64,000 bases of DNA from Minicystis rosea (GCA_001931535.1 CP016211.1:7983703-8047702), one strand, 5' to 3'; positions 35,275-44,015 are shown, numbered from the stretch's first letter. A program made the numbers and translations. Notes: generated by a model from the letters alone, not told the origin.

Positions 35275-36270
35275 ATGAAGCACCTCGCGCTCGGCATGCT
35301 CCTCTTCGCGACCACGCTCGCTGCCTGCGCGCCCGAGAGCACCGAATCGGTGAGCGAGGCCCCCGCCGAAATCGCGGCGACCGAGCCTTTTCCCCTCGTC
35401 GCCGACAATCCCGAGGACACGCCCGCGACCGGCGCCGAATCCGTCACCATCTGTCCGCGCGGGCCCACGACGCGCGGCCTCGATGTCTCGTATCATCAAG
35501 GCTTCATCGATTGGCCGGTGGTGCGGCGCGCCGGGGTCGTCTTCGCCTTCGCCCGCGTCTCCGACGGCACGAGCTTCCTCGATCCTCGTTTCGGCGAAAA
35601 CTGGGCGGGAATGAGGGCCGCCGGCGTGATGCGCGGGAGCTATCAATTCTTCCGCCCCACGCAGGATCCGCGGGCCCAAGCCGCTTTGATGATCCGGGAG
35701 GTCTCCGCGCGCGGCGGCCTCCTTCCAGGCGATTTGCCGCCCGCGCTCGACATCGAGGTGACCGACGGCGTCGACGCGGACACGCTCCGGAGCCGCGCGC
35801 TCGTGTGGTTGCAAACCGTCGAGTCCGCTTTGGGGCGCACGCCGGTGATCTACACCTCTCCGAGCTTCTGGGAAGATCTCGGCGAAGACCACGCCTTCGA
35901 TCGCTATTCACTCTGGGTGGCCCATTGGGATACGCGCTGTCCTCGAGTGCCCGACGCCTGGGAGCGCTGGCGCTTCTGGCAGGACGCCTCGCGCGGCACC
36001 GTGCCCGGCATCACCGGCGCCGTCGACACCGATTGGTTCCACGGCACCCGCGCCGAGCTCGAAGCCTTCGCCGGCGGCCGCGCATTCCCGCAAAAGGCCC
36101 TTCCCGCGCCAAAGGCCCTTCCCGCGCCCAAGGCCCTTCCCGCGCCCAAGGCTCTTCCCGCGCCAAAGGCCTCTCCCGCGCCGCGGGCCAAGGCGCCGTC
36201 GCGGAGCCGCCGTCGCAGCGCGCCGCGGGCCATCGCCATCAGCGATCTCCTGCGCGTGCTCGCGCTCTGA
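35275..36270 (+). CDS. GH25 (Chalaropsis-type) lysozyme lipoprotein
   Basis: 331 residues: lipobox (TLAAC), a linker of about 40 residues, then a glycoside hydrolase family 25 domain that cleaves the glycan strands of peptidoglycan. The catalytic Asp/Glu pattern is clear: RGLDVSYHQGFIDW, FAFARVSDGTSFLDPRF, PPALDIEVTDG (catalytic Asp and Glu) and RWRFWQDASRGTVPGI. After the domain the C-terminus has five KALPAP-type hexapeptide repeats and an Arg/Ser-rich basic tail, probably a surface or nucleic-acid/anionic-polymer binding extension. ATG 35275 begins the signal peptide. A repeat element starts at its stop codon. Confidence 0.9.
   Translation: MKHLALGMLLFATTLAACAPESTESVSEAPAEIAATEPFPLVADNPEDTPATGAESVTICPRGPTTRGLDVSYHQGFIDWPVVRRAGVVFAFARVSDGTSFLDPRFGENWAGMRAAGVMRGSYQFFRPTQDPRAQAALMIREVSARGGLLPGDLPPALDIEVTDGVDADTLRSRALVWLQTVESALGRTPVIYTSPSFWEDLGEDHAFDRYSLWVAHWDTRCPRVPDAWERWRFWQDASRGTVPGITGAVDTDWFHGTRAELEAFAGGRAFPQKALPAPKALPAPKALPAPKALPAPKASPAPRAKAPSRSRRRSAPRAIAISDLLRVLAL
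36094..36183 (+). repeat. 18-bp tandem repeat encoding KALPAP units
   Basis: Five tandem units of an 18-bp sequence, consensus AAGGCCCTTCCCGCGCCC, encode Lys-Ala-Leu-Pro-Ala-Pro hexapeptides at the end of the lysozyme gene; the fifth is diverged. Unit length preserves the frame. Confidence 0.85.
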
Positions 36271-36350
36271 TTCACACGGCGGGGACTGCGATGAGCGCGT
36301 CCTCTCCACCCGACGCCCAAAGGTTTCGATCCGTCGTTTCAGATATCGAG
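36268..36350 (+). repeat. Dispersed repeat family B, copy 3 (degenerate)
   Basis: Starts at the lysozyme stop codon with TGATTCACACGGCGGGGACT, identical to copy 1, then loses the right arm of the hairpin. The distal half is recognisable only as scattered matches (CCACCCGA, GTTTCG, CGTCG). Confidence 0.6.
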
Positions 36351-36374
36351 TCTCATCGGCAAAGCCGATGAGAC
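36350..36374 (+). terminator. Perfect hairpin between convergent genes
   Basis: GTCTCATCGGC-aaa-GCCGATGAGAC, 11 perfect pairs with a three-base loop, lies between the convergent lysozyme gene and the hypothetical gene ending at 36405. It could terminate both transcripts. Confidence 0.7.
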
Positions 36375-36404
36375 CTCACGACCTGCTCATCGCTCGTCCA
36401 GCGC

Positions 36405-37154
36405 TCACCAGCGAATCGAATCGTCCCAATCCCGATCGGCCATCGAGGCGAGGATGGCGAGCATCGTCGTGCGCGTGTCGACCTGCTGGGCGCGCCACGT
36501 GTCGCGCGCGGCCGGGCTGACGCGCTCCGCGATGAGCGCGTCTTCATCCGCATAGAGCGCGCGCGCGGCGTCGAAGGCGGCGCCGAGATCGGGGGGATTG
36601 CGCGCCATCGCCGTGCGCGCCTCGGTGACGCGCGCTTGCCGCTTGTCCCGATAGGCACGCTCGAACACCTCGCCGTCGCGACCGGCGAGCCCGACGGCCT
36701 TCCGCATCGCCTCCACGTCGCGCGCGACGGCGCGCTCCTGCTCCGCGGGGTCGCCGAGATCGTGCGCCAAGACGTTCGTGAGCAGCTCGCGATCGCGACG
36801 CCACGTCTCGCGCAGGTGCGTCTCCGCCGCGCGGCACAGCGCCGATGCCTGCGCCGTGGAGCCCGCGGCCCCCGGCTTCGCCGGCGTCTGGGGGCGCTTC
36901 TCCTCGGCGTGTTGCTCGCCGATCTTGCGCAGCGCCACTTCCCACCCGCGCCGCTGGCAAGCTTCGAGCTCGCGCTGGCAAGCTCCATTGTCCGCGCGCG
37001 CCGTCGCGGCCGGCGCCGCGGGCGCCTCCGTGGCCGCGGGGCGCGCTCGGGCCTGCGCCGCGCTGGAAGCATTGCGCATGGTCCACAAACGCACGTTGAG
37101 CGCGAGAGAAGCGAGCAACAGAGTCGTGAGCGCGATCGTCGCCGGAGGCCGCAC
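36405..37154 (-). CDS. Membrane-anchored hypothetical protein with helical periplasmic domain
   Basis: About 249 residues from GTG 37154 (a TTG at 37160 is in frame). One N-terminal membrane segment (TIALTTLLLASLALNVRLW), then an Ala/Pro linker and a highly charged helical domain (CQRELEACQRRGWEVALRKIGEQ, RETWRRDRELLTNVLAHDLGD, FERAYRDKRQARVTEARTA) likely to form a coiled coil or helical bundle. It has an early CxxxxxxC pair. The family is unknown to me. Same strand as the TetR gene, which lies 174 bp upstream. Confidence 0.6.
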   Translation of the reverse strand: MRPPATIALTTLLLASLALNVRLWTMRNASSAAQARARPAATEAPAAPAATARADNGACQRELEACQRRGWEVALRKIGEQHAEEKRPQTPAKPGAAGSTAQASALCRAAETHLRETWRRDRELLTNVLAHDLGDPAEQERAVARDVEAMRKAVGLAGRDGEVFERAYRDKRQARVTEARTAMARNPPDLGAAFDAARALYADEDALIAERVSPAARDTWRAQQVDTRTTMLAILASMADRDWDDSIRW

Positions 37155-37328
37155 CGCCAAGAAGTACCAGGCCCCCGCCGAGCCGCAAACCCGAACATGC
37201 GATCCGGGCCGAGGTGGACGCGGGCAAGATCGAGCGAGGCTCCGGACCGACGCGCGAGCGACACCGCATCACGTCGCGTTCCTCCTGGATTTCAGGCCGA
37301 TCTCGTCATGCCGAATCAGCCCGACGCA

Positions 37329-38039
37329 TCACCCCTTCGCCCGCTTCTTGGCGGCGCGCCGCGGCGCCGGCGCACGCTGGGCTTTCTCCGGCCCGCGCTC
37401 CGCCTCGGTCCCGCGCACGAAACCTCCACCGAAGATGTCGGTGACCACCGCGGCGATCTCCTCGACCCGCTCCATCCCGATCCCGAGCTCGGCGCAGTGA
37501 CCGTCGATGAACATGCGCGCGAGGCCGTACACGAGGGCGCGCGAGGCGAGCATGATCATCGCAGGATCCCAGGGGAGGACACGTCCATCGGCCTCGGCCT
37601 CGGCGAGCAGCGCGCGAATCTCGGCCGTGCCCGCGGCCTGCATGTCGGCGAGGTAGCTCGAGCGCGACGGCGACGCGTACTCGGGCATGTTCATCACCCG
37701 AAAGTGCCCGGGATGGCGCACGGCGAAGGTCACGAAGGCCACGCCGATGGCGCGGAACTTCTGCAATGGATGAGCGGCCGCGTCCGCGGTCGCCGCTTCG
37801 ATCTCGGCCCGAAGGCGCTTCGCGCCCTCCTCCGCCACGGCGGTCATCAAGGCATTCTTGTCGGCGAAGTGCCGAAACGGCGCCCCCGACGAGACGCCCG
37901 CGCGCCGCGCAACCTCGCGCACGCTCACCGCCTCCGGCGACTCCTCCGAGACCATGGCCACCGCCGCATCGAGCAGCGCTTCGCGCAGGCTTCCATGGTG
38001 ATACGTGTCCCGAACGGCGGGCGCGGCGCGTTTCTTCAC
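37329..38039 (-). CDS. TetR-family transcriptional repressor
   Basis: 236 residues. The N-terminal helix-turn-helix is typical: HHGSLREALLDAAVAMV, then VSVREVARRAGVSSGAPFRHFADKNALM. The C-terminal ligand domain (about 70-210) resembles the TetR_C_33/WHG-type (AIGVAFVTFAVRHPGHFRVM, ASRALVYGLARMFIDG). A basic tail of about 20 residues (RRAAKKRAKG) follows. GTG start at 38039. It is divergent from a carotenoid oxygenase gene, and the shared region holds three copies of a 15-bp operator, so it very likely represses that gene and itself. Confidence 0.9.
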   Translation of the reverse strand: MKKRAAPAVRDTYHHGSLREALLDAAVAMVSEESPEAVSVREVARRAGVSSGAPFRHFADKNALMTAVAEEGAKRLRAEIEAATADAAAHPLQKFRAIGVAFVTFAVRHPGHFRVMNMPEYASPSRSSYLADMQAAGTAEIRALLAEAEADGRVLPWDPAMIMLASRALVYGLARMFIDGHCAELGIGMERVEEIAAVVTDIFGGGFVRGTEAERGPEKAQRAPAPRRAAKKRAKG

Positions 38040-38066
38040 CGCCCCTCTTTAGCATGACCGCCCCAT

Positions 38067-38139
38067 GTAAGCAGTGCTCACGGAAGTCCTTGACAGGTGC
38101 CGATGACATGTAAACATTGCTCACGTAAGCGATGCTTAC
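38067..38139. promoter_or_regulatory. Triple TetR-type operator overlapping a promoter
   Basis: Three copies of a 15-bp site: GTAAGCAGTGCTCAC (38067-38081), GTAAACATTGCTCAC (38110-38124) and the exact palindrome GTAAGCGATGCTTAC (38125-38139), the last two directly abutting. A consensus -35 hexamer TTGACA sits at 38090-38095, followed 15 bp later by TAAACA inside the second site, so bound repressor would block the promoter. The strong ribosome binding site GGAGG (38147-38151) and GTG start of the oxygenase follow. Confidence 0.8.
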
Positions 38140-38157
38140 ATCGCCCGGAGGTGAACC

Positions 38158-39582
38158 GTGAACAGTCCCGTGCTCGATCGTTCGGTCCCCGCGCCCACGC
38201 CCACCGCCTCTCGCGCCACACGCGCCTCGGGCTTCACGCGGAGCCTCCGCCGCGAGCACGGCTTCGAGCCCCTTCGTATCACCGGGCGTCTCCCCGAAGC
38301 GTTGCAAGGCACGTTGGTGCGCAACGGCCCGGGTCTCTACGAGCGCTTCGGCCGCCGCTACGATCATCCCTTCGAGGGTGATGGAGCACTGTCCGCGGTT
38401 CGCCTCGACGGCCGCACGGCCCTCGGCGCGCATCGCTTGGTGGAGAGCGCGGGGCTCGTCGAGGAGCGGGCTGCCGGCAAAGCACTCTACGGATCAGCCG
38501 CCCCGCTCCCGCGGCGCCTCTGGAACGCCCTCCGTTTCCGCGACAAGAACACGGCCAACACCAGCGTGGTAGAATGGCAGCATCGACTCTTCGCCTTGAT
38601 GGAGGGCGCGACGCCCACGGAGATCGATCCACGCGATCTCACCACCATCGGCGCCACCGATCTCGGCGGCGTGACCGGCCCGACGTTCTCGGCCCACCCG
38701 CACGCCGTCGTCGCGCGCAAAGCACTCTACAACTTCGGTGTCGGCTATGGCCGCACGAGCGAGCTGCGTTTGTTGGAGCTGCCTCTTTCGGGCCCGGCGC
38801 GGCAGATCGGGGCCGTTCCCCTGCCCCGGCCGTTGATGGTGCACGACTTCGTGGCCACGACCCGATACCTCATCTTCTTCCTCTCCCCCGTGCGCATCTC
38901 GGTGCCGCGCGCGCTCCTCAACATCGGTCGCTTCGATCAGATCTTCCAATGGACGCCGGAGGACGGGACGGAGATCGTCGTCGTCCCCATCGACGATCCG
39001 CGCAAGGTCACGCGCTTCCACGTCGACCCTTTCTTCCAATGGCACTTCGCCAACGCCTTCGATCGCGACGGCACGATCGCCGTCGATCTGGTGCGCCGCG
39101 ACGACTTCGCGAGCTTCCGGCGGATCGAGAACGCGACGGGCGGCGGCGGCGGCGTGCTCACCCGCCTCGTCGTCGATCCCGCGGCCAAGACCTTGCGGGA
39201 AGAGCAGCGCTGGAGCCCATCCTGCGAGTTTCCGCGCGTCGACCCGCGCGTCGAGGGGTCGATTCACCGCTACGTGTGGATCACGCAGGACATCGCTCCC
39301 GGGCGCAGTCTCGCGTGCGTCGATCTCGAGCGCGGCACGACCCGCGTCGCCGGCCTCGCCGAGGACGAGCGGCCGTCGGAGCCCATCTTCGTACCGCGCA
39401 GTGAAAGCGCGCCCGAAGGCGATGGTTGGGTGCTCTCCCTGATCTACGACGGCGCGAGCGACACGAGCCACCTCGCGATCTTCGATACGCAATCGTTCGA
39501 AGACGGGCCCATCGCTCGGGCCCACTTCGATCATCACGTGCCGATGACGTTCCACGGCGCGTGGCTCCCGTCCGGGAGCTGA
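38158..39582 (+). CDS. Carotenoid oxygenase (RPE65/CCD family)
   Basis: 474 residues. Enzymes of this family cleave a carotenoid, apocarotenoid or stilbene double bond with Fe(II) held by four histidines. The four ligand regions are visible in order: SAHPHAV, MVHDFVAT, WHFANAF and the C-terminal MTFHGAW. The entry motif of the first blade is LQGTLVRNGPGLYE. The GTG at 38158 follows GGAGG by six bases and three operators, so expression is expected to be induced when the TetR ligand, perhaps an apocarotenoid, is present. Substrate cannot be told from sequence. Confidence 0.92.
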   Translation: MNSPVLDRSVPAPTPTASRATRASGFTRSLRREHGFEPLRITGRLPEALQGTLVRNGPGLYERFGRRYDHPFEGDGALSAVRLDGRTALGAHRLVESAGLVEERAAGKALYGSAAPLPRRLWNALRFRDKNTANTSVVEWQHRLFALMEGATPTEIDPRDLTTIGATDLGGVTGPTFSAHPHAVVARKALYNFGVGYGRTSELRLLELPLSGPARQIGAVPLPRPLMVHDFVATTRYLIFFLSPVRISVPRALLNIGRFDQIFQWTPEDGTEIVVVPIDDPRKVTRFHVDPFFQWHFANAFDRDGTIAVDLVRRDDFASFRRIENATGGGGGVLTRLVVDPAAKTLREEQRWSPSCEFPRVDPRVEGSIHRYVWITQDIAPGRSLACVDLERGTTRVAGLAEDERPSEPIFVPRSESAPEGDGWVLSLIYDGASDTSHLAIFDTQSFEDGPIARAHFDHHVPMTFHGAWLPSGS

Positions 39583-39585
39583 CGA

Positions 39586-41040
39586 TCATCCGATATCGAT
39601 GGATGGCGGCCCCACGTGGGTCGCCGCCGGCCTCCCCAACGCGCGCCCCATGGCGCGGATGTCGGCGATCTTCGCTTGGAACGCGGTCCAATCGTCCTTG
39701 GCCGCGATCGGCGCCCACAGGGCCTCGATCTCGTCGTAAACGAGCGACGCCGGGCGCGCCCGCCCGAAATAGGCATCTTCGAGCAGGTGCGGCGCACGCG
39801 GCGAATATCCCTCCAGCGCCTGACGAAATGCGGTGAGCTTCGGCCCCGTGTAGAGCGACGCGGCCGGTCCGGCGAGCGCGCGCCGCTCGGCGGCGGCGCC
39901 GCCCCACCAATCGAAGAAGAATTGATCCCAAGGTGCGCGGCTCGCTTCGAGGAAACAGAGCGCGCGGGCCGCGAGCACGCCATCGGAGAGCGCGTCTCGC
40001 GGCACGAGGCCGAGCCGCTCCACGAGGCGCGCGTGATGGAGACGCAGGAAACGCGGCTCGAAATCGTGGAGCGCGGCCACGAGGCGATCGCGCGGGGCCA
40101 CGAGCGAGAGCGCGTCGGCGAGGCGCTCCAGGTTCCATCGCAGCACCTCGCCCTGCTTGCCGAAGGCGTAGCGGCCGGCCTCGTCGAAATAGGCGGCGAC
40201 GAAGGCGGGATCGTAATGGGGCAAGAAGCGATAAGGGCCGTAATCGAAGCTCTCGCCGGTGATGTTCATGTTGTCGGTGTTGAGCACGCCGTGCACGAAG
40301 CCCGCCGCCATCCATTGCGCGGCGAGCGCCGCCGTGCGCCGCGCCACCGCGGTGAAGAACGCGAGGGTCGGCTCGCGCTCGCCGGCGAGCTCGGGGTAGT
40401 AAGAAGCGATGGAAAAATCCACGAGCGCTTGCACGCGATCGCGATCGTGGGCCGCCGCGTGACGCTGGAAGCTGCCGAAGCGCACGTGACCATGGGAGAG
40501 GCGCACGAGCACCGACGATCGCGTGGGTGAAGGCTCGTCGTAGCGAACGAGCTGCTCGCCCGTCTCCACGAGGCTCAAGGTCTTCGAGGTGTAGACGCCG
40601 AGCGCTTCGAGCATCTCGGTGGCCAAGGCCTCGCGCACGCCGCCCTTGAGCGTGAGGCGCCCATCACCGTCGCGCGACCACGGGGTGCGGCCGCTGCCCT
40701 TGGTGCCGAGATCGAGGAGCCGATCGTCTTCGGGATCACGAAGCTGCGCGAAGAGGAAGCCGCGACCATCGCCGAGGCGCGCGTTGTAAGCGCCGAATTG
40801 GTGACCGTGATAACGAAGCGCGAGGGGCGCCTCGAGGTTCTCCGGCAGGGGGCGAAAGCGCGCGAAATGGTCGACCCACGCCGCCTCGTCGAGCCCGTCG
40901 AGCCCGATGCGCGCGGCCCAAGGATCGTGACGGAAACGCAGCGTTTGCCGAGGAAAACGCGCGGGCTCCACGACGTCGAAGAAGCCTTCGCCGAGCGCGG
41001 GCGTGCGGGGATCGGGGCGGTAGCGGGGCGCGAGGGGCAC
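39586..41040 (-). CDS. selO: SelO/YdiU family protein adenylyltransferase
   Basis: 484 residues. SelO pseudokinases transfer AMP from ATP to Ser/Thr/Tyr of proteins and act in redox stress. Family segments are clear: ALRYHGHQFGAYNARLGDGRGF, LGTKGSGRTPWSRDGDGRLTLK, GVREALATEMLEALGV, FVHGVLNTDNMNITGES and DYGPYRFLPHYDP. It lacks a C-terminal selenocysteine or CxxC/U extension, as in many bacterial members. GTG start at 41040. Its stop is three bases from that of the convergent oxygenase, and it is divergent from the yceI-like gene. Confidence 0.93.
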   Translation of the reverse strand: MPLAPRYRPDPRTPALGEGFFDVVEPARFPRQTLRFRHDPWAARIGLDGLDEAAWVDHFARFRPLPENLEAPLALRYHGHQFGAYNARLGDGRGFLFAQLRDPEDDRLLDLGTKGSGRTPWSRDGDGRLTLKGGVREALATEMLEALGVYTSKTLSLVETGEQLVRYDEPSPTRSSVLVRLSHGHVRFGSFQRHAAAHDRDRVQALVDFSIASYYPELAGEREPTLAFFTAVARRTAALAAQWMAAGFVHGVLNTDNMNITGESFDYGPYRFLPHYDPAFVAAYFDEAGRYAFGKQGEVLRWNLERLADALSLVAPRDRLVAALHDFEPRFLRLHHARLVERLGLVPRDALSDGVLAARALCFLEASRAPWDQFFFDWWGGAAAERRALAGPAASLYTGPKLTAFRQALEGYSPRAPHLLEDAYFGRARPASLVYDEIEALWAPIAAKDDWTAFQAKIADIRAMGRALGRPAATHVGPPSIDIG

Positions 41041-41077
41041 GGGCGCAGGCTACTCCGCCCGGGCCCGGATTCCTAAC

Positions 41078-41095
41078 ACGGCTGTCAGGAGCCGT
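41078..41095. promoter_or_regulatory. Inverted repeat in the selO / yceI-like divergent region
   Basis: ACGGCT-gtcagg-AGCCGT lies between the two divergent genes. It could be an operator; function not established. Confidence 0.3.
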
Positions 41096-41178
41096 TACTG
41101 GGCCTGTGGGGAATCCCAGGGCACAACATCCTTGTCCGACGGGCCATACGAGACGGCCCCCAACAAGGGAGGATCATC

Positions 41179-41712
41179 ATGAACCGTTCGCTCATCGCCG
41201 GGCTCATCGCTTCCATCGTCACCGGTGCCGCACTGACGGCCCACGCCAAGATCAGCGCGCAATCGTCCTCCGTCGAGTTCACCGCCGTGGGCCCCGCGGG
41301 GCTCAAGATCGTGGGCAATTCGAGCGATCTCCGCGCCGCCGAGACCGACGACAGCATCGTGGTGGCGGTGCCCCTCGCCAAGCTCGATACGGGCATCGAT
41401 CTGCGCAACAAGCACATGCAAAAGTACCTGGAGACCGACAAGACGCCGGAGGCGGAGCTCATCGTCACGAAGAGCGCCATCGGATATCCCAACGTGGGAT
41501 CGGGCGAAGCCACGGGGCAGCTCAAGCTTCATGGGCAGACGAAGCCGGTGAAGTTCCGCTACGAAGCCAAGAAGAGCGGCAACGGTTACGCGGTCACGGG
41601 TGGCTTCCGCATCAACATCAAGGAGTTCGGCATCGAGCCGCCGAGCTACCTCGGCGTCACGGTCAAGCCCGATGTCGACGTGGCCGTGAAGTTCAACGCG
41701 CTCGACAAGTGA
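41179..41712 (+). CDS. YceI-family periplasmic protein
   Basis: 177 residues with a signal peptide (LIAGLIASIVTGAALTAHA) and a YceI lipocalin-like barrel, a fold that binds polyisoprenoid or quinone-like lipids in the periplasm. Family features: SSSVEFTAVGPAGLKIVGNSS, DTGIDLRNKHMQKYLETDKTPEAEL and the LKLHGQTKPVKFRYEAK strand pair. A strong ribosome binding site (AAGGGAGG) precedes the ATG. It is nine bases upstream of the tri-haem cytochrome gene, so it heads a probable operon with three haem-motif proteins and could deliver or bind an isoprenoid quinone there (inference). Confidence 0.9.
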   Translation: MNRSLIAGLIASIVTGAALTAHAKISAQSSSVEFTAVGPAGLKIVGNSSDLRAAETDDSIVVAVPLAKLDTGIDLRNKHMQKYLETDKTPEAELIVTKSAIGYPNVGSGEATGQLKLHGQTKPVKFRYEAKKSGNGYAVTGGFRINIKEFGIEPPSYLGVTVKPDVDVAVKFNALDK

Positions 41713-41721
41713 GATCCCATC

Positions 41722-42787
41722 GTGGCCTCTCTCTCTCGTGAGATCGTGGCGAGCGCATTCGTGCTCGCCGCCGTCGCCGGCTGCTTCGTCCCTTCGGGCG
41801 TGACCGGCGACGGCGGAGGGGCCGCGGGACAACCCGCTCCCTCCAACGCTTCTTCGTCCGGGGGCGTCACCGGCGCTCCCGGAGACTCGATGTCGTCCTC
41901 GTCGGGGTCGGCCCCGGCGCGGGCGGCGCATCGAGCAGCGGTGGTGGGGAAGGCGCGCCTGCAAACGGCCTTCCCTGCGAGGTCGATGCGCTGCTCGCGG
42001 CCCATTGCCGGAGCTGCCATGGGAGCCCGCCGGCTTCACCCATGTCGCTCCTCACGTATGCGGATCTCACGGCCAAGGCCGTGTCCGATCCCTCGAAGCG
42101 CGTGGCGGATCTCGTGCTCGTGCGCATGCAATCGACCTCGGCGCCGATGCCTCCCGGCAGCGGCCCCACGGTCCCCGCCGCCGAAATCGACACCTTCTCT
42201 GCGTGGGTGTCGGCCGGCCTCCCAAAGGCACCTGCGGGGACAGCGGCGCCGGCGGCGCGGGCGGCGGTGGCGGCAATCCACCCCCGGGGAGCAGCACGGG
42301 GAGCGGCGGGAGCTCCCCGCCGATCGAGGTGGTCTGTTCGAGCAGCCGTCATTGGATGATGGGTGAGAACAACCCCTCTCCCGGCGGCGGCAAGCTCGAC
42401 AAGAAAGGACCGTGGATGAACCCCGGGCTCGCGTGCATCGCTTGTCACCAGAACGCCGGCGACGATGGCCCCATCGTCCGGCTCGGCGGCACCGTGTACC
42501 CGACCCTCCACGAGCCCGATCTCTGTTATGGCGTCGACGGCGCCACGACCACCGCACACGTGGTCGTGAGCGACGCCAACGGCCAGACGTTCACGCTGCC
42601 CATCCAACGGACGGGCAACTTCTCTCTGCCCATCGGTGCGGGAAACGTGGTGTTTCCCATCACCGCCAAGGTCGTCGCCAACGGCGCAGAGCGGAAGATG
42701 TTCACGCCGCAGATGACCGGTGACTGCAATGGTTGTCACACCGAACAGGGGAAAAACGGTGCTCCAGGTCGAATCTACCTTCCCTGA
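41722..42787 (+). CDS. Tri-haem c-type cytochrome lipoprotein, with two apparent frameshifts
   Basis: Reconstructed from three frames. Frame 1: signal and lipobox (VLAAVAGC) and a Ser/Gly linker to about 41911. Adding one base at the C4 run 41912-41915 restores GAPANGLPCEVDALLAAHCRSCHGSP and a helical cytochrome domain. Adding one base at the AAA of 42224-42226 restores GTCGDSGAGG, a Gly linker, and a second half with ACIACHQNAGDDG, a beta domain and DCNGCHTEQ. The three CxxCH motifs (CRSCH, CIACH, CNGCH) indicate three covalent haems. The 1066-bp span plus two bases gives 356 codons. GTG start at 41722. Confidence 0.8.
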
Positions 42788-42812
42788 ACGCGCCCGGAAT
42801 CGGCGCAGGGAG

Positions 42813-44015
42813 ATGCGGCTCCGCCTCTCTCTGCGCCTCCTCCTGACGCTGTGCCTGCCGCTCGCCGTGCTGCTCTTCGGCGCGCGCGCCTCCGCCTATC
42901 CATGGATGATTCGGCACGACTACACGGTCTGCTCGACCTGCCATGTCGACCCGTCCGGCGCCGGTCTCATGACCCCGTATGGACGCGCCCAAAGCGAGGT
43001 GTTGCTCCGCACCCGTTATGGGGCTCCACCCACCAACGAAGATCCCGCCAAGCTCGGAGGCTTCCTCTTCGGCCTCGTTTCGCTGCCCGCCGAGCTCCTG
43101 GTGCAAGGCGATGCGCGCGGGGCCGTGCTCCGCGTGCAACCGCCCTCCCCCGCGCCCGCCGTCACGAGGCCCGTCCTCATGCAAGCCGATCTCGCCGTCG
43201 GCGCCATGGCCGATCGATTCCGAGCCTCGGTGTCCCTCGGTTATGCGCACGACGGCGCCATCGAAGCGGCCGTCACGCCCGGCGAGCACGATCGCGTGGT
43301 CTCGCGACAACACTGGGCCGGTGTCGTGTTCGGCGAAAACGACGCCTTCATGCTGCGCGCCGGACGCATGAACCTGCCTTATGGCCAACGCGTCATCGAG
43401 CACACGCTCTGGATCAAATCCGCGACGCGCACCGACGTGAACGCCGCTCAACAACACGGCGTGGCCCTCTCGTTCGCGCCGGAGGGGTGGCGCATGGAGA
43501 TCATGGGCATCCTCGGCAATCTCCAGCTCTCGCCGCCGGCGCTGCGCGAGCGTGGTTATGCCGCCTACGTGGAGCGCTCGTTCGCGCAGCGGGCCGCGAT
43601 CGGGCTGTCGAGCATGATCACGTATGCGAGCTACGACGTCACCGCCAAAGAGGCCGTGTTCCGCCAGGCCCATGGGCTCTTCGCGCGCTTCCTCCCGGCC
43701 AAACCGGTCGTCATCATGGCCGAAGGAGACGTCCTCGTGCGCTCGCCGCGCGGAGCCCCCTTCAAGCTCGGCGCCACGGGCATGCTCCAAGTCGATGTCG
43801 AGCCGGTGCAAGGCGTCCACCTCATCGGCACCGGCGAGGTGCTCGACGAGAGCATCGCCACGCAGGCTCCCTCGCTCGGCGGCTGGCTCTCGCTTCAATG
43901 GTTCTTCCTCCCCCACGTGGATTTGCGGTTCGACTTCACGCATCGCAACATGGCTGTCGACGGCGGCCGCGCGGGGATCACCTCTCTCCTGGGGCAGATC
44001 CATGTATTCCTCTGA
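42813..44015 (+). CDS. Outer-membrane beta-barrel with N-terminal haem c motif
   Basis: 400 residues. The signal peptide (LLLTLCLPLAVLLFGARASA) is followed at once by YPWMIRHDYTVCSTCHVDPSGAGLMTPYG, a CxxCH site, then a long alternating-strand region (LMQADLAVGAMADRFRASVSLGY, DAFMLRAGRMNLPYGQRV, VDLRFDFTHRNMAVDGGRAG) ending in HVFL, typical of a porin-type barrel. Haem immediately before a barrel would place a redox cofactor at the periplasmic mouth. ATG 42813 with GGGAG before it. It overlaps the next gene by 14 bp. Confidence 0.8.
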   Translation: MRLRLSLRLLLTLCLPLAVLLFGARASAYPWMIRHDYTVCSTCHVDPSGAGLMTPYGRAQSEVLLRTRYGAPPTNEDPAKLGGFLFGLVSLPAELLVQGDARGAVLRVQPPSPAPAVTRPVLMQADLAVGAMADRFRASVSLGYAHDGAIEAAVTPGEHDRVVSRQHWAGVVFGENDAFMLRAGRMNLPYGQRVIEHTLWIKSATRTDVNAAQQHGVALSFAPEGWRMEIMGILGNLQLSPPALRERGYAAYVERSFAQRAAIGLSSMITYASYDVTAKEAVFRQAHGLFARFLPAKPVVIMAEGDVLVRSPRGAPFKLGATGMLQVDVEPVQGVHLIGTGEVLDESIATQAPSLGGWLSLQWFFLPHVDLRFDFTHRNMAVDGGRAGITSLLGQIHVFL

